Shown: positions 25,823 to 35,453, counted from the first letter of the stretch. The stretch: 64,000 nt of DNA from Bog-473 sp963719485 (GCA_963719485.1 OY970387.1:4216001-4280000), one strand, 5' to 3'. Made by a program: numbers and translations. Notes: generated by a model not told the origin, from the letters alone.

Positions 25823-27121
25823 ATGACCGAGACGACCAGCACCCCCGAAAGCGCCATCGCACCCGACCAACTCGTCGTCCTGGCGCCGGACGTTCTCGCA
25901 GACTCCCTCGGCGACTACCTGCGGGCGTGGTGGAAGCGGATCCGCGGCGGCGAGAGCGGCGCGCTGCCCATCATCATCGGGCTCCTCGTCATCAGCATCT
26001 TTTTCTCGGCCAAGTCGAGCGCCTTCCTGACATCGACCAACATCGTCAACCTCTTCGTGCAGTCGACGTTCATCATCTTGCTGGGAATGGCCGAGCTGTA
26101 CGCCCTGATCCTGAGTGAGATCGATCTCTCGGTCGGATTCGTAGGGGCTGTCGGGGCGGCCATTGCCATGGCTCTGATCAGCTCGCCCCAGAACTGGGTC
26201 TGGTGGGCCGGGCTCATCGTCGGCCTGGCCGCGTGCGCCCTTATCGGAGCTTTTCAGGGGACCATCATCACCCGGCTGAGAATCCCGTCGTTCGTGGTGA
26301 CCCTTGCCGGCTTGCTCGGTTGGCAGGGGGTTCTGATCTACGTCTTCGACACCGACAAGGGCGCGGTCGGCGGCGTGATCACGATCTCCAACAACGAGAT
26401 CCGCGACCTCGTGAGTGGCACGATGACCCCGGCGGCGGGGTGGATCCTCCTCGTCGTGCTCGTCGTCATGTACGCGATCATTACGGTCGTCCGCAGCTCG
26501 CGTCGCCGCGCCAAGGGCCTCACCACGCCGCCGCTCAGCATCACGCTCCTCACGCTCGGTGCGGTCGCGGTCGCCGGCGCCGTTCTGGTCTTCATCTGCA
26601 ACCGCAACCGGGGCATCGCGGCCGCCCCGGTCAGCGGAGTCCCCTGGGTCATACCGTTCGTGCTGGTCGTGTTGGTCGCCCAGTCGTTCCTGCTTGCCCG
26701 CACGCGACTCGGGCGCTACATGTACGCCATCGGCGCCAGCCCCGAGGCGGCGCGCCGGGCCGGCATCCACGTCGCTCGGATCCGGACTATCGCGTTCGCG
26801 CTGTGCAGCCTCACCGCCGGCCTGGCGGCCGTGGTCTACGCATCCCGCCTCGGGTCCATCACGATCGGATTCGACGGCGGCACGTACGTGCTCTACGCCG
26901 TCGCCGCCGCGGTCATCGGCGGCGCCAGCCTCTTCGGGGGCTACGGCAAACCCATCCACCCGCTCCTCGGTGGACTCGTCATCGCGACCCTGAACAACGG
27001 GCTCGACCTGTTGAACATCACCACCGCCGGGACAGACGTCGCCACCGCCGCCGTCCTCCTCGTCGCGGTGGCGGTCGACGCCACCCTGCGGCGCCGTGGC
27101 CGCCCGGGCGCGGGAGGCTGA
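25823..27121 (+). CDS. Sugar ABC transporter permease (XylH-like)
   Basis: 432 residues with about ten hydrophobic helices, of the BPD_transp_2 family. EIDLSVGFVGAVGAAIAMAL and YAIGASPEAARRAGI are family hallmarks (the latter is the ATPase-coupling loop), and VYASRLGSITIGFDGGTYVL, then GGASLFGGYGKP, are typical of xylose-type members. It is longer than ribose permeases because of an extra pair of helices near 205-265, as in XylH. It completes the importer with the two upstream genes. Its TGA stop overlaps the next frame. Confidence 0.92.
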   Translation: MTETTSTPESAIAPDQLVVLAPDVLADSLGDYLRAWWKRIRGGESGALPIIIGLLVISIFFSAKSSAFLTSTNIVNLFVQSTFIILLGMAELYALILSEIDLSVGFVGAVGAAIAMALISSPQNWVWWAGLIVGLAACALIGAFQGTIITRLRIPSFVVTLAGLLGWQGVLIYVFDTDKGAVGGVITISNNEIRDLVSGTMTPAAGWILLVVLVVMYAIITVVRSSRRRAKGLTTPPLSITLLTLGAVAVAGAVLVFICNRNRGIAAAPVSGVPWVIPFVLVVLVAQSFLLARTRLGRYMYAIGASPEAARRAGIHVARIRTIAFALCSLTAGLAAVVYASRLGSITIGFDGGTYVLYAVAAAVIGGASLFGGYGKPIHPLLGGLVIATLNNGLDLLNITTAGTDVATAAVLLVAVAVDATLRRRGRPGAGG

Positions 27122-28719
27122 CACACCGCTGCCGGACCAAGTTCGGCGTCGCCGGTTGGGCATTCGTGCTTCTGACGCTCGGCGGGGGCGGACCAGCGCT
27201 CGCCGCCACGCCGACGTCGACCACGGCGACGTCGGCGGCCTCCACGTCGTCGTGGACCGTCTACCACGGCAACCCGCAGGGGACCGGCGTCGCCCCGTCC
27301 GTCACCTCGGTCAACCTCTCCGCCCGCGCCTGGACGTCCCCCACCCTGGATGGTCAGCTCTACGGCGAGCCTCTGGTGTCTGGTGGGCGGGTCTTCGTCG
27401 CCACGGAGAACGACACGGTGTACGCCCTCTCGGCCACGACCGGCGCGGTCGAATGGTCCAGCCACCTTGGCTCGCCCGTGCCCTCGGGCTCACTCCCGTG
27501 CGGCAACATCTCGCCCACGGTCGGGATCACCGGCACACCCGTGCTCGACGAGGCGCGCGGCGAGCTGTTCGTCGTGGCCGACGAGTTGGTCAACGGCAAG
27601 CCGGCGCACCAGCTGGTCGGGCTGAGCACGGCTACCGGGCAAGTCGAGCTGAACCAGAACGTCGATCCGTCGGGCTCCACGCCGGCGGCGCTCCTCCAGC
27701 GCACGGGGCTGACGCTCGATGCCGGGCACGTCGTCTTCGCCTACGGCGGGAACTACGGGGATTGTTCGACCTACCACGGATGGGTGCTGTCGGTGCCGGA
27801 AGCCGGCGGCACGCCCGCTGCGTTCGCCGTGGACTCGGGCCCCGGCGAGAGCCAGGGCGCCATTTGGATGGGTGGCGCGGCCCCGGTGGTGGACGCCGCG
27901 GGCAACATCTGGGTCGTGGCCGGCAACGGTTCGGTGACCTCGTCGAGCCACGCCTACGACCACAGCGACTCGGTCCTCGAGCTGTCCCCCTCCCTCGCGC
28001 TGACCCAGTACTTCGCGCCGTCGACGTGGGCCTCCGAGAACGCCGACGACCTCGATCTGTCGACGGGAGCAGCGCTCCTGGCCGACGGGCAGGTGGTGGC
28101 GTCCGGGAAGGATCGGGTCGTCTACCTGTTGGACGGGTCGCGTCTTGGCGGGGTCGGCGGCCAGCAGGCGAGGCTCGCTGACGCCTGTGGCGGTCCCATC
28201 GACGGTGGGGGCGCGGTCGAGGGTACGACCGTCTATCTTCCCTGCCTGAGCGGCCCCATCGCTGTGCGGGCGTCGGCCTCCCCCTCCGGACTCCACCTGC
28301 TCTGGAGCGCTTCGGTCGGCGGCGGGCCGCCCATCGTGGCCGGCGGGTTGGTCTGGACGATCGGCCCGACCGGCGTCCTCTACGGCCTCAACCAATCCTC
28401 GGGAACGGTCAAGGAGCAGGCGACGATCGGCGCGCCGGCGAACCACTTCCCCACCCCTTCTGTTGGCGCCGGCCTCCTGCTGGCGCCCTCCGCCGATCAC
28501 GTCGTGGCCTTTCCGGCATCCTCGGCTCCCGCATCGGCCACGACGACGACGGCTCCGCCGACGACCACGACGACGGGACGGACCACGACGACCACTCCCA
28601 CGGCGTCGTCGGGTGGGACCAATCCCTGGGTCGTTGCCGCAGCCGTCGTCGGAGGCCTGGTCGTCCTCGGTGGTTTGACCTGGTTCCTGCGGCGCCGGCG
28701 CGCCACGCAAAATCAGTGA
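27118..28719 (+). CDS. Exported PQQ-like beta-propeller protein with C-terminal anchor
   Basis: About 533 residues. An export signal (FGVAGWAFVLLTLGGG, cleavage near PALAA) precedes a PQQ-repeat propeller: SWTVYHGNPQGTGVAPS, VFVATENDTVYALSATTGAV, GNIWVVAGNGS, VVYLLDGSRLGG. A Thr-rich stalk, one membrane helix (WVVAAAVVGGLVVLGGLTW) and a basic tail anchor it outside the cell. The start is unusual: the only in-frame codon giving a full signal peptide is CTG 27118, overlapping the permease stop as CTGA; the first normal start, GTG 27166, removes most of the signal. The role is unknown, perhaps linked to sugar uptake. Confidence 0.75.
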   Translation: MTHRCRTKFGVAGWAFVLLTLGGGGPALAATPTSTTATSAASTSSWTVYHGNPQGTGVAPSVTSVNLSARAWTSPTLDGQLYGEPLVSGGRVFVATENDTVYALSATTGAVEWSSHLGSPVPSGSLPCGNISPTVGITGTPVLDEARGELFVVADELVNGKPAHQLVGLSTATGQVELNQNVDPSGSTPAALLQRTGLTLDAGHVVFAYGGNYGDCSTYHGWVLSVPEAGGTPAAFAVDSGPGESQGAIWMGGAAPVVDAAGNIWVVAGNGSVTSSSHAYDHSDSVLELSPSLALTQYFAPSTWASENADDLDLSTGAALLADGQVVASGKDRVVYLLDGSRLGGVGGQQARLADACGGPIDGGGAVEGTTVYLPCLSGPIAVRASASPSGLHLLWSASVGGGPPIVAGGLVWTIGPTGVLYGLNQSSGTVKEQATIGAPANHFPTPSVGAGLLLAPSADHVVAFPASSAPASATTTTAPPTTTTTGRTTTTTPTASSGGTNPWVVAAAVVGGLVVLGGLTWFLRRRRATQNQ

Positions 28720-29009
28720 GCGGAGAGCAAGACCTCGAGCACCGTGCCCACGCCGGCCACGAGCAGCGAGACGGACACGATGACGGCCATCACCTTGATG
28801 AGCGGCCGGTGCATCGGCTCCCAGTCGCCCACGTCGGCGAACTGGTCGAGCAGGGTGCCGTCGGCATCCGCCCACCCCGGCTCCTCGGGAGGACGGTCGT
28901 CGAGCGGTCGCGGTTCGCGGATCGCCAGGTAGCCGATGAACGGGCCCAGGCCCTCCGGAAAGTGGGGCTGGGGCGGTACGGGAACGTGGCCCTGCATCGG
29001 CTGCCACAT
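28713..29009 (-). CDS. Small single-pass membrane protein
   Basis: 98 residues from ATG 29009. A Pro-rich N-terminus (QGHVPVPPQPHFPEGLGPFI) with an acidic middle is followed by one C-terminal helix (KVMAVIVSVSLLVAGVGTVL) ending in EVLLSAH. It overlaps the 3' end of the convergent propeller gene by 7 bp and is divergent from the sulfatase gene. I know no function for it; the orderly composition and membrane segment support a real gene. Confidence 0.6.
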   Translation of the reverse strand: MWQPMQGHVPVPPQPHFPEGLGPFIGYLAIREPRPLDDRPPEEPGWADADGTLLDQFADVGDWEPMHRPLIKVMAVIVSVSLLVAGVGTVLEVLLSAH

Positions 29010-29059
29010 TAGCCCTGCGTGCGGGGCCGCGAGCAGCCGACGGTCTACCCTCTCGACCC

Positions 29060-31330
29060 ATGGACGAACCCCAGCAGATCGGCTTCACCCCGGCGGAGTC
29101 GACGCCCCGCTTCCCCCACGACCCCAAGCCGCCACCGGGTGCGCCCAACGTCATCGCCATCGTGCTGGACGACACCGGCTTCGGCCACCTCGGCGCCTTC
29201 GGCTCGGACATCGGGACGCCCCACCTCGACGGCCTGGCGGCAGAGGGCGCACCGTTCAACCGGTTCCACGTCACCTCCCTGTGTTCGCCGACCAGGGCAT
29301 CGTTCTTCACCGGCCGCAACCACCACGCGGTCGGGATGGGTTTCCTGGCCGACATCCCGCTGGCCTTCCCCGGCTACCACGCCCGCCTGCCCAAGACGGC
29401 CGCCCCGCTCCCCCGACTCCTGCGGGACGCCGGCTACTCGACGATGGCCGTGGGCAAGTGGCATCTCACCCCACGCTGGCAGCGCTCGGCGGCCGGGCCG
29501 TTCGACACCTGGCCGCTCGGCCTCGGCTTCGAGCGCTACTACGGCTTCCTGCAGGGCGACACCAACCAATGGACCCCGAACCTCATCTGTGACAACCACT
29601 CCATCGAGCCGCCCCGGCGACCCGAGGAGGGCTACCACCTGACCGAGGATCTGGCCGACCAGGCCGTCCGCATGGTGCAGGATCAGCAGCAGGCAGCACC
29701 GGGCAAGCCGTTCTTCCTCTACTTCGCCCCCGGCGCCATGCACGCCCCGCATCACGTGGCGCCCGAATGGGTCGACCCCTACCGCGGCCTGTTCGACAAG
29801 GGATGGGACACCTGGCGCGACGAGCTGTTCGCCCGCCAGTGCGCGTCGGGCATCGTGCCGGACGGCACCGTGCTGACGGAGCGACCCGAGTGGGTGCAGG
29901 CCTGGAACGACCTCTCGCCCAAGGAGCGACGCATGGTGGCCCGCCAGCAGGAGGTCTTCGCCGGCTTCCTGACCCACACCGACGCCCAGATCGGGCGCGT
30001 CCTCTCCTCGCTGGACACCCTCGGCGCAATGGTCAACACCATCGTCATCGTGTTCTCCGACAACGGCGCGAGCGCCGAAGGAGGGCAGGCCGGCAGCTTC
30101 AACGAGCACCGGTTCACCGCGCACGTCCGGGAGTCGGTGGCCGAGAATCTCGCCCACTACGACGACTGGGGCGGGTTCAGCACCTACAACCACTACGCGT
30201 GGGCCTGGGCCTGGGCGGGCAACACGCCGCACAAGCTGTGGAAGCGCTACACCTGGCTGGGCGGGACCCGGACGCCGCTGATCGTGCACTGGCCCGGCCG
30301 CATCGCCGAGCCGGGCGCGGTGCGTTCACAGTTCGCCCATGCCATCGATCTCATGCCGACGATCCTGCAGGCGGCCGGCCTCGAGGTCCCCGCCGCGGTC
30401 GACGGGGTGTCCCAGCAACAGGTGGACGGCGTCAGCCTCCTCGCCGCGCTCGAGGACCCGGCGGCCGCCGAGGTGCACCACACGCAGTACTTCGAGATGA
30501 TGGGCTCGCGGTCCATCTACCACGAGGGGTGGAAGGCGACGACCAACCACATCAGCACGGGCGTCCTCGACGAGGAGGAGCTCGCCGTGGGCAGCCGCAA
30601 CTTCGACGAGGACCGCTGGGAACTCTTCGACCTGACAGACTTCTCGGAATCGACCGACCGGGCCGACACCGAGCCGGACCGGTTGCAACAGCTGCGCGAC
30701 CTGTGGGACGTGGAAGCGCACTTGAACAACGTCCTTCCCATCTCCGACGGCCTCGTGGACCGCTTCGGTGGCTTCATCCCCCCGGCCTGGCCCGCCGGGA
30801 CGTCGCGGACGTTCCGCCCGGGCGGTGGGCCGGTCGCCGACGAGTCCGTCCCGATGCTCTGGGGTGGCTTCGACATCACGGCCGACATCGACGGGGTTGA
30901 GGGCGTCGTCTTCGCCCTCGGCGACTGGTTCGGTGGCTACGCCCTGTACCTGGTCGGCGGGCGGGCCCACTTCACCTTCGCCCGCGCCGCCGACGCGCTC
31001 GAGCTCGCCACGCCCGCCACCCTCGCGGCCGGCCGGCACGAGATCACGGTCAGATACGCGGTCGGTGAGGGCGACGAGGCGGGCCGCATGATCCTGTTCG
31101 TCGACGGGGCGGCGGTCGACGAGACGCCCGTGGTGGGGATGCTCCCCCTCGCCATCCAGCACGGGGGAGCCGGACTCCGGCTGGGCTGGGACAGCGGGTT
31201 CCCGGTGTCCGCGCGCTACGCGCCGCCGGCCCCCTTCGCGGGGACGGTGCACGGGGTCAGGGTCGACACCCCCGGCTCGCTGTCACGGAGCCAGGCCGAC
31301 GAGGTGCGCGCCGCGCTCCACGCCGACTGA
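29060..31330 (+). CDS. Type I arylsulfatase
   Basis: 756 residues. The formylglycine signature is CSPTRASFFTGR (Cys75), which needs a formylglycine-generating enzyme not present in this window. Metal ligands are in AIVLDDTGFGHLG and FSDNGASAEGG, and GKWHLTP is the conserved catalytic Lys-Trp-His segment. After the catalytic domain a beta-rich C-terminal region (about 590-750) includes a lectin-like stretch. No signal peptide is seen, so it is probably cytoplasmic, as in other actinobacterial atsA-type enzymes. It hydrolyses sulfate esters, freeing sulfate. Confidence 0.92.
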   Translation: MDEPQQIGFTPAESTPRFPHDPKPPPGAPNVIAIVLDDTGFGHLGAFGSDIGTPHLDGLAAEGAPFNRFHVTSLCSPTRASFFTGRNHHAVGMGFLADIPLAFPGYHARLPKTAAPLPRLLRDAGYSTMAVGKWHLTPRWQRSAAGPFDTWPLGLGFERYYGFLQGDTNQWTPNLICDNHSIEPPRRPEEGYHLTEDLADQAVRMVQDQQQAAPGKPFFLYFAPGAMHAPHHVAPEWVDPYRGLFDKGWDTWRDELFARQCASGIVPDGTVLTERPEWVQAWNDLSPKERRMVARQQEVFAGFLTHTDAQIGRVLSSLDTLGAMVNTIVIVFSDNGASAEGGQAGSFNEHRFTAHVRESVAENLAHYDDWGGFSTYNHYAWAWAWAGNTPHKLWKRYTWLGGTRTPLIVHWPGRIAEPGAVRSQFAHAIDLMPTILQAAGLEVPAAVDGVSQQQVDGVSLLAALEDPAAAEVHHTQYFEMMGSRSIYHEGWKATTNHISTGVLDEEELAVGSRNFDEDRWELFDLTDFSESTDRADTEPDRLQQLRDLWDVEAHLNNVLPISDGLVDRFGGFIPPAWPAGTSRTFRPGGGPVADESVPMLWGGFDITADIDGVEGVVFALGDWFGGYALYLVGGRAHFTFARAADALELATPATLAAGRHEITVRYAVGEGDEAGRMILFVDGAAVDETPVVGMLPLAIQHGGAGLRLGWDSGFPVSARYAPPAPFAGTVHGVRVDTPGSLSRSQADEVRAALHAD

Positions 31331-31352
31331 CGGGCCGCCGCGCCGGCCTGCC

Positions 31353-31838
31353 TCAGGCTTCTCCGGCGGCCGCGGCGCGCGCGTGGGCCAGGTGCTCCCG
31401 CGTGTGCCGTGCCGGCACCGCCGCCAGGTCGATCGTCGGGAAGGCCCGGCCGCCCGCCGGCCCGAACGGAGCGCTGCGGTCGAGCTCCTCGTCGCTGAGC
31501 CCCCGCAGCAGTGCCTCGAGACGGGCACCGCCGTCCGTCAGGAGCGCGACCGTCTCGGCCGGCGTGGTGGACGCCGCCCGCAGGGCGTGCGCCGCATTGG
31601 CGCGGTCGATCTCGTCGGCGGTGTCCGGCACGCCCTCGCCACGGGCCATCCCCGCCAGCCAGCGCGCGCCGCTGTCGTGGCTCTCGGCGATGTGGTGGAC
31701 GACCACGCCCACCGTCCACTCCTCGCCGGGCACGGGCAGCATCCAGGCCTCCTCGGGGCACGAGCGGGCGAACGTGACCGCCTCCGCGTTCGCCGTCGCA
31801 AAGTCGTCCGCCAGCGCGGCCGCCCGCTCACTCGCCAT
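31353..31838 (-). CDS. DinB-like / mycothiol-dependent-enzyme-fold protein
   Basis: 161 residues, a four-helix DinB-like bundle: WTVGVVVHHIAESHDSGARW supplies the first metal His pair, and AVPARHTREHLAHARAAA the C-terminal His. This trio binds a metal in the DinB/MDMPI superfamily, which includes thiol-dependent transferases. The start overlaps the stop of the upstream ketopantoate reductase-like gene by 11 bp, so the two are co-translated. Confidence 0.78.
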   Translation of the reverse strand: MASERAAALADDFATANAEAVTFARSCPEEAWMLPVPGEEWTVGVVVHHIAESHDSGARWLAGMARGEGVPDTADEIDRANAAHALRAASTTPAETVALLTDGGARLEALLRGLSDEELDRSAPFGPAGGRAFPTIDLAAVPARHTREHLAHARAAAAGEA

Positions 31839-32814
31839 CGGGCAACCCCGCCAGCTTCGTCAACTCCTCCACGCTCATCGACCCGGGCGGAGCACCAACC
31901 GCTGCGGCCCGCGAGGCCAGGCGCTGCAGCAGCGCGTTCACAGGAGTCGGCACGCCATGGAGGGCACCCTGGAGCACGATCTCCCCGTTGAGGAAGTCGC
32001 TCTCGATCGACCCCGCCCCGCGGGCGAGGCTCTGCCAGCTGGAGCCCCCGTGCCACTCTCCCGAGGAGGTGGGCGACATCTGCAGGTAGTCGCCGCGCCG
32101 CTCCCGGTCCTCCTCGGAGCTCGCCACGTCGATGCCCGCCGCGGCCAGCGCCTCCTTGCCCTCGCGCTGCGCCTCTTTCGACAACGCGCTAAAGCGGCCT
32201 TCGGGCCCACACAGGGCCTCGACCGCATTGGCCAGATTCATGAGGAGCTTGCGGTACTTCCAGCGCATGATGTCGGGCCGGGCCACCGACTGGAACGTCG
32301 TGGTCGCGATGGCGTCGGCGATCGCCCGGCTCCGGTCGTCCAGGCCCGACGGGAAGCGGCCCAGGTCGAGCAGCCCCGACACCGGAGCCGAGTGCACCTG
32401 GACGACACCGGGCCGCAGCTGGGAAGCGGGGCACATGACGCACATGCCGTAGGTGTTCGGAAAGTGGCGCAGCACGCGGCGCTCGTTCTCCACGCCGTTC
32501 TGCATGCAGACCACCGCTGCGGCCGGGGGCGCCACGACGAGCTGCTCGAGCGCGTGGTCGGTGCCCTGGCCCTTCACGGCGAGCAGCACGACGGGGTCCC
32601 CGTCGGCGTCACCCTCCCAGGAAACCTGCGCGGGATCCTCCACGGAGGGGATGGGCAACGTGACGGTCTCGCCGGGCGCTTCGAGGACGAGGCCCGACTG
32701 CAGGGCCCGGCCGTGGTCACCCCGGGCAACCAGCGTGACGTCGAAGCCCTGTTGGAACAGGCGGGCGCCGACGGCGCCACCGATGGCACCGGCCCCCACG
32801 ACGACGAAGCGCAT
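31828..32814 (-). CDS. 2-dehydropantoate 2-reductase family (PanE/ApbA-like)
   Basis: 328 residues from ATG 32814. NADPH-binding Rossmann start MRFVVVGAGAIGGAVGARLF, then LLAVKGQGTDHALEQL, VVCMQNGVENERRV, and the catalytic-domain MRWKYRKLLMNLANAVEALC with the conserved Lys. The family reduces ketopantoate for CoA synthesis, but many paralogues act on other 2-oxo acids, and no pantothenate genes adjoin it. It is divergent from the MpaB-like gene by 33 bp. Confidence 0.85.
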   Translation of the reverse strand: MRFVVVGAGAIGGAVGARLFQQGFDVTLVARGDHGRALQSGLVLEAPGETVTLPIPSVEDPAQVSWEGDADGDPVVLLAVKGQGTDHALEQLVVAPPAAAVVCMQNGVENERRVLRHFPNTYGMCVMCPASQLRPGVVQVHSAPVSGLLDLGRFPSGLDDRSRAIADAIATTTFQSVARPDIMRWKYRKLLMNLANAVEALCGPEGRFSALSKEAQREGKEALAAAGIDVASSEEDRERRGDYLQMSPTSSGEWHGGSSWQSLARGAGSIESDFLNGEIVLQGALHGVPTPVNALLQRLASRAAAVGAPPGSMSVEELTKLAGLPDGE

Positions 32815-32847
32815 GGACAGCACTCTGCCACGTGGCAAGCTTTTCGC

Positions 32848-33768
32848 GTGGCGTCGATGAACCCGATAGCGCTCGGTGGCACGATGGCCGGTGCCCCGTT
32901 GCGGCTGGTCGGCGGCCTGGCCGCCCCGGCCCGGGGGGACATGGCCCGCACCGTCCGGCGCGCCATCGGCATCAACGAGCGACCGCCCCCGATCGCCACC
33001 GACCCCGAGGAGGCGTACGTCCAGCCCGGTGGCATGGCGCGCCGGGTCCACGGCGACCTGCCCTCCATGTTGATCGGCGGCGTGGCCGCGTTGCTGCTCC
33101 AGGCGCTGCACCCGCTGGCCATGGCGGGCGTCGCCGAGCACTCGAGCTACCAGGAGGATCCGCTGGGCCGACTGCGCCGGACGGCATCCTTCGTGGGGAC
33201 GACGACGTTCGGCACGGTGGCCGAGGCCGAGGCGGCCATCGCCCAGGTGCACCGGGTCCACCGGCGCGTCCACGGCATCGCCCCCGACGGACGGGCCTAC
33301 TCGGCCGACGACCCGGAGTTGCTCACGTTCATCCACGTGGCCGAGGTCTCGAGCTTCCTGGCGTCGTCGCAGCGGTACGGGCCCAGCGCCTTGAGCCCCG
33401 AGGAGTGCGACCGCTACTACGAGGAGGTCGCGCCCGTGGCGCTGGCCCTCGGGGCGACGTGGGTGCCGCGCTCGACGGCGGAGGTGGAGAGCTACCTGTT
33501 GCGCGTACGCCCCGAGCTCTACGCCGGCCCGCAAGCCAGGGCGGCGCGGGACTGGCTCCTGCACGGTGTCGCCCGGCGACCGAGCGAGCGGGCCGTCTAC
33601 GCGCTCGTGGTGGCCGCTGCCGTCGGCGTGTTGCCCGGCTGGGCCCGCCGCGAGCTCGCGCTCTCCATCGCCGGCCCGCTCGACCTGCTCGTCGACATCG
33701 CGGCGGTCACGCCGCTGACACGCGGGCTGTCCGCCGCCCTGCGCTGGATGGTGACGCCGCCCGGGTGA
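32848..33768 (+). CDS. MpaB/DUF2236-family oxygenase
   Basis: 306 residues from GTG 32848 (ATG 32857 also possible). Typical blocks: GGMARRVHGDLPSMLIGGVA, LLQALHPLAMAGVAEHSSY, GRLRRTASFVGTTTFG, VHRRVHGIAPDGRAYSADDP, and FIHVAEVSSFL. This family is related to latex-clearing protein and to MpaB, haem-binding oxygenases; the conserved His residues in the middle would bind haem. Members are abundant in mycobacteria and other actinomycetes, mostly with unknown substrates. Confidence 0.82.
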   Translation: MASMNPIALGGTMAGAPLRLVGGLAAPARGDMARTVRRAIGINERPPPIATDPEEAYVQPGGMARRVHGDLPSMLIGGVAALLLQALHPLAMAGVAEHSSYQEDPLGRLRRTASFVGTTTFGTVAEAEAAIAQVHRVHRRVHGIAPDGRAYSADDPELLTFIHVAEVSSFLASSQRYGPSALSPEECDRYYEEVAPVALALGATWVPRSTAEVESYLLRVRPELYAGPQARAARDWLLHGVARRPSERAVYALVVAAAVGVLPGWARRELALSIAGPLDLLVDIAAVTPLTRGLSAALRWMVTPPG

Positions 33769-34509
33769 TCAGGTCGCCAGGGAGAGCCCGCCGTCGACGA
33801 CCACGACCTGACCGGTGACGTAGGCGGCCCGGGAGAGCGACACGATCACCTCGGCGACGTCTTCCGGCCGTCCCGAGCGCTTCAGGGGCGTCACCTGCGT
33901 GACCACCTCGCGCACGAAATCCCAGTCCGCCGTCCACGGCGTGTCGACCAGGCCGGGCGCCACGGCGTTGACCCTCACCTCGGGCCCGACCACCTTGGCC
34001 AGCAGCACGGTCATGTGGTTGAGAGCCGCCTTGCTCGCCGCGTACGGGATGGAGGAGCCGGTCGGCCGCACGCCGGCGACCGATGCGACGTTGACCACCG
34101 ACCCGTGGGCGTCGCGCAGGGCCGGCATCGCCGCCACGGTCATGGCCCACGTCCCGAAGACGTTGACCTCGAAGATCCGGCGCCACACGTCGACGGACGC
34201 CGCATCGAGGTCGTGGTGCGGGATCAGGGCGGTGGTCCCGGCATTGTTCACGAGGGTGTCGAGCCGGCCCCAGCGCTCCAGTGCGGCCGCGACCAGGCGT
34301 TCGGGAACGCCCGCCGCCGTGATGTCGCCCTGCACGTAGAGGGCGTCGGGCAGGGACGCGGCGACCGCCTCGCCCTCCTCGGTCGAGCGCGACGAGTTGA
34401 CGAGGACGGCGGCCCCCTCGGCGGCGAACGCTCGCGCGGTGGCTGCCCCGATCCCGCTAGAGGAGCCTGTCACCGCGACGACCTGCCCCTCGAGGGGTCC
34501 TGCGCTCAC
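33769..34509 (-). CDS. Short-chain dehydrogenase/reductase
   Basis: 246 residues from GTG 34509, whose GTGA overlaps the upstream aldose epimerase stop. Classical SDR: cofactor motif VAVTGSSSGIGAATARAF, NNAG in TLVNNAGTTALIP, catalytic Ser in VVNVASVAGVRP, Tyr and Lys in IPYAASKAALNH, and VNAVAPGLVDTP. It probably uses NADPH or NADH to oxidise or reduce a sugar or related alcohol, given its coupling to an aldose 1-epimerase. Confidence 0.9.
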   Translation of the reverse strand: MSAGPLEGQVVAVTGSSSGIGAATARAFAAEGAAVLVNSSRSTEEGEAVAASLPDALYVQGDITAAGVPERLVAAALERWGRLDTLVNNAGTTALIPHHDLDAASVDVWRRIFEVNVFGTWAMTVAAMPALRDAHGSVVNVASVAGVRPTGSSIPYAASKAALNHMTVLLAKVVGPEVRVNAVAPGLVDTPWTADWDFVREVVTQVTPLKRSGRPEDVAEVIVSLSRAAYVTGQVVVVDGGLSLAT

Positions 34510-35453
34510 CGGGGCTCGATACCCCAGCGGGCCGTCCACTCCTGCCCGGGCTCGAGCGCGAGCATGTCCGTGCCGGTGCGCAGCGCGTTGGGCGGACAGG
34601 TCATGGGCTCAATGGCGACGGCGCGCCGGCGACGCTGCACTTCGCCGAGCGTGTCGCCCGTGTACACCATGAGGTAGGGGAAGCCGGCGTCCACCCAGAG
34701 GGACGCGCCGCCGACACCGCCGGGCGCATCGAGGGTCGCGCGGGCCAGGCCGTCGTCGTCGCGTTCCAACGTCGTGAATGCCGTGTCGAGCACCGCCGGG
34801 CCGACGAAACGCGCCGTGGTGAAGTCCCGGTCGGTGCTCTCGACCGGCGTGACCGCTCCCGTGGGGAGACCACGGTCGTCCACGTCGAGCGTGTGCAGTG
34901 CCGGGACGCGCAAGATCGCCCCGTCGACCGTCTCGGGCCCGGCCGTGAGGTAGGGGTGGAAGCCGATGCCGAAGGGGATCGAGCCCTCCTCCAGCGATTG
35001 GGCCCTGGTCGTGACGGTCAGGCCGTCGCGGCCGACGTGGTACTCGAGCTCGAGCAGGAGGGAGAACGGGTAACCGGGCGACGGATGGAGCTGGAGCCGG
35101 AGGGACAGCTGGTTCTGGTGCCGGGTCTGGAGCGTCCAGGGCATCCAGCGGACGAGGCCGTGGATGGCGTTGCGGCGCTCCGGCTCGTCCAGGGCGGCCT
35201 GGGCCCGCACCCCGTTGTACTCGTAGCGCCCGTCGGCCAGGCGGTTGGGCCACGGGGCCAGCACCTGGCCCCGGCCCGAGTGCGACCACTCGTCGGCGCC
35301 GAAGCCATCGAGGACGGCCGTGGTTCCCACGGAGTACGCCCGGAGGGTGGCCCCCACCTCACAGACGATGACCTCCTGGCGTCCGTGCCCGATGCGCCAC
35401 TGCTGCCCGGTGGGCGAGGCGACGGAGATCCGGGGCGTATGGGCGGCGGGCAT
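34506..35453 (-). CDS. Aldose 1-epimerase family protein
   Basis: 315 residues from ATG 35453. GalM-like beta-sandwich: VLAPWPNRLADGRYEYNG (active-site Arg/Asn region), NAIHGLVRWMPW (catalytic His), IPFGIGFHPYLTAG (second His), and C-terminal RRAVAIEPMTCPPNA with the catalytic Glu. It interconverts alpha and beta anomers of sugars. It is translationally coupled to the SDR that follows. No ribosome-binding site is evident, so the mRNA may be leaderless. Confidence 0.88.
   Translation of the reverse strand: MPAAHTPRISVASPTGQQWRIGHGRQEVIVCEVGATLRAYSVGTTAVLDGFGADEWSHSGRGQVLAPWPNRLADGRYEYNGVRAQAALDEPERRNAIHGLVRWMPWTLQTRHQNQLSLRLQLHPSPGYPFSLLLELEYHVGRDGLTVTTRAQSLEEGSIPFGIGFHPYLTAGPETVDGAILRVPALHTLDVDDRGLPTGAVTPVESTDRDFTTARFVGPAVLDTAFTTLERDDDGLARATLDAPGGVGGASLWVDAGFPYLMVYTGDTLGEVQRRRRAVAIEPMTCPPNALRTGTDMLALEPGQEWTARWGIEPR

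Noticed and set aside
25646..27163. 505-codon minus-strand frame opposite the permease
   Set aside because: Composition is that of reverse-complement membrane-protein codons; the permease on the other strand has all family motifs.
27490..29355. 621-codon minus-strand frame opposite the PQQ-like gene
   Set aside because: Arg/Gly-rich sequence without motifs, opposite a clear propeller coding sequence.
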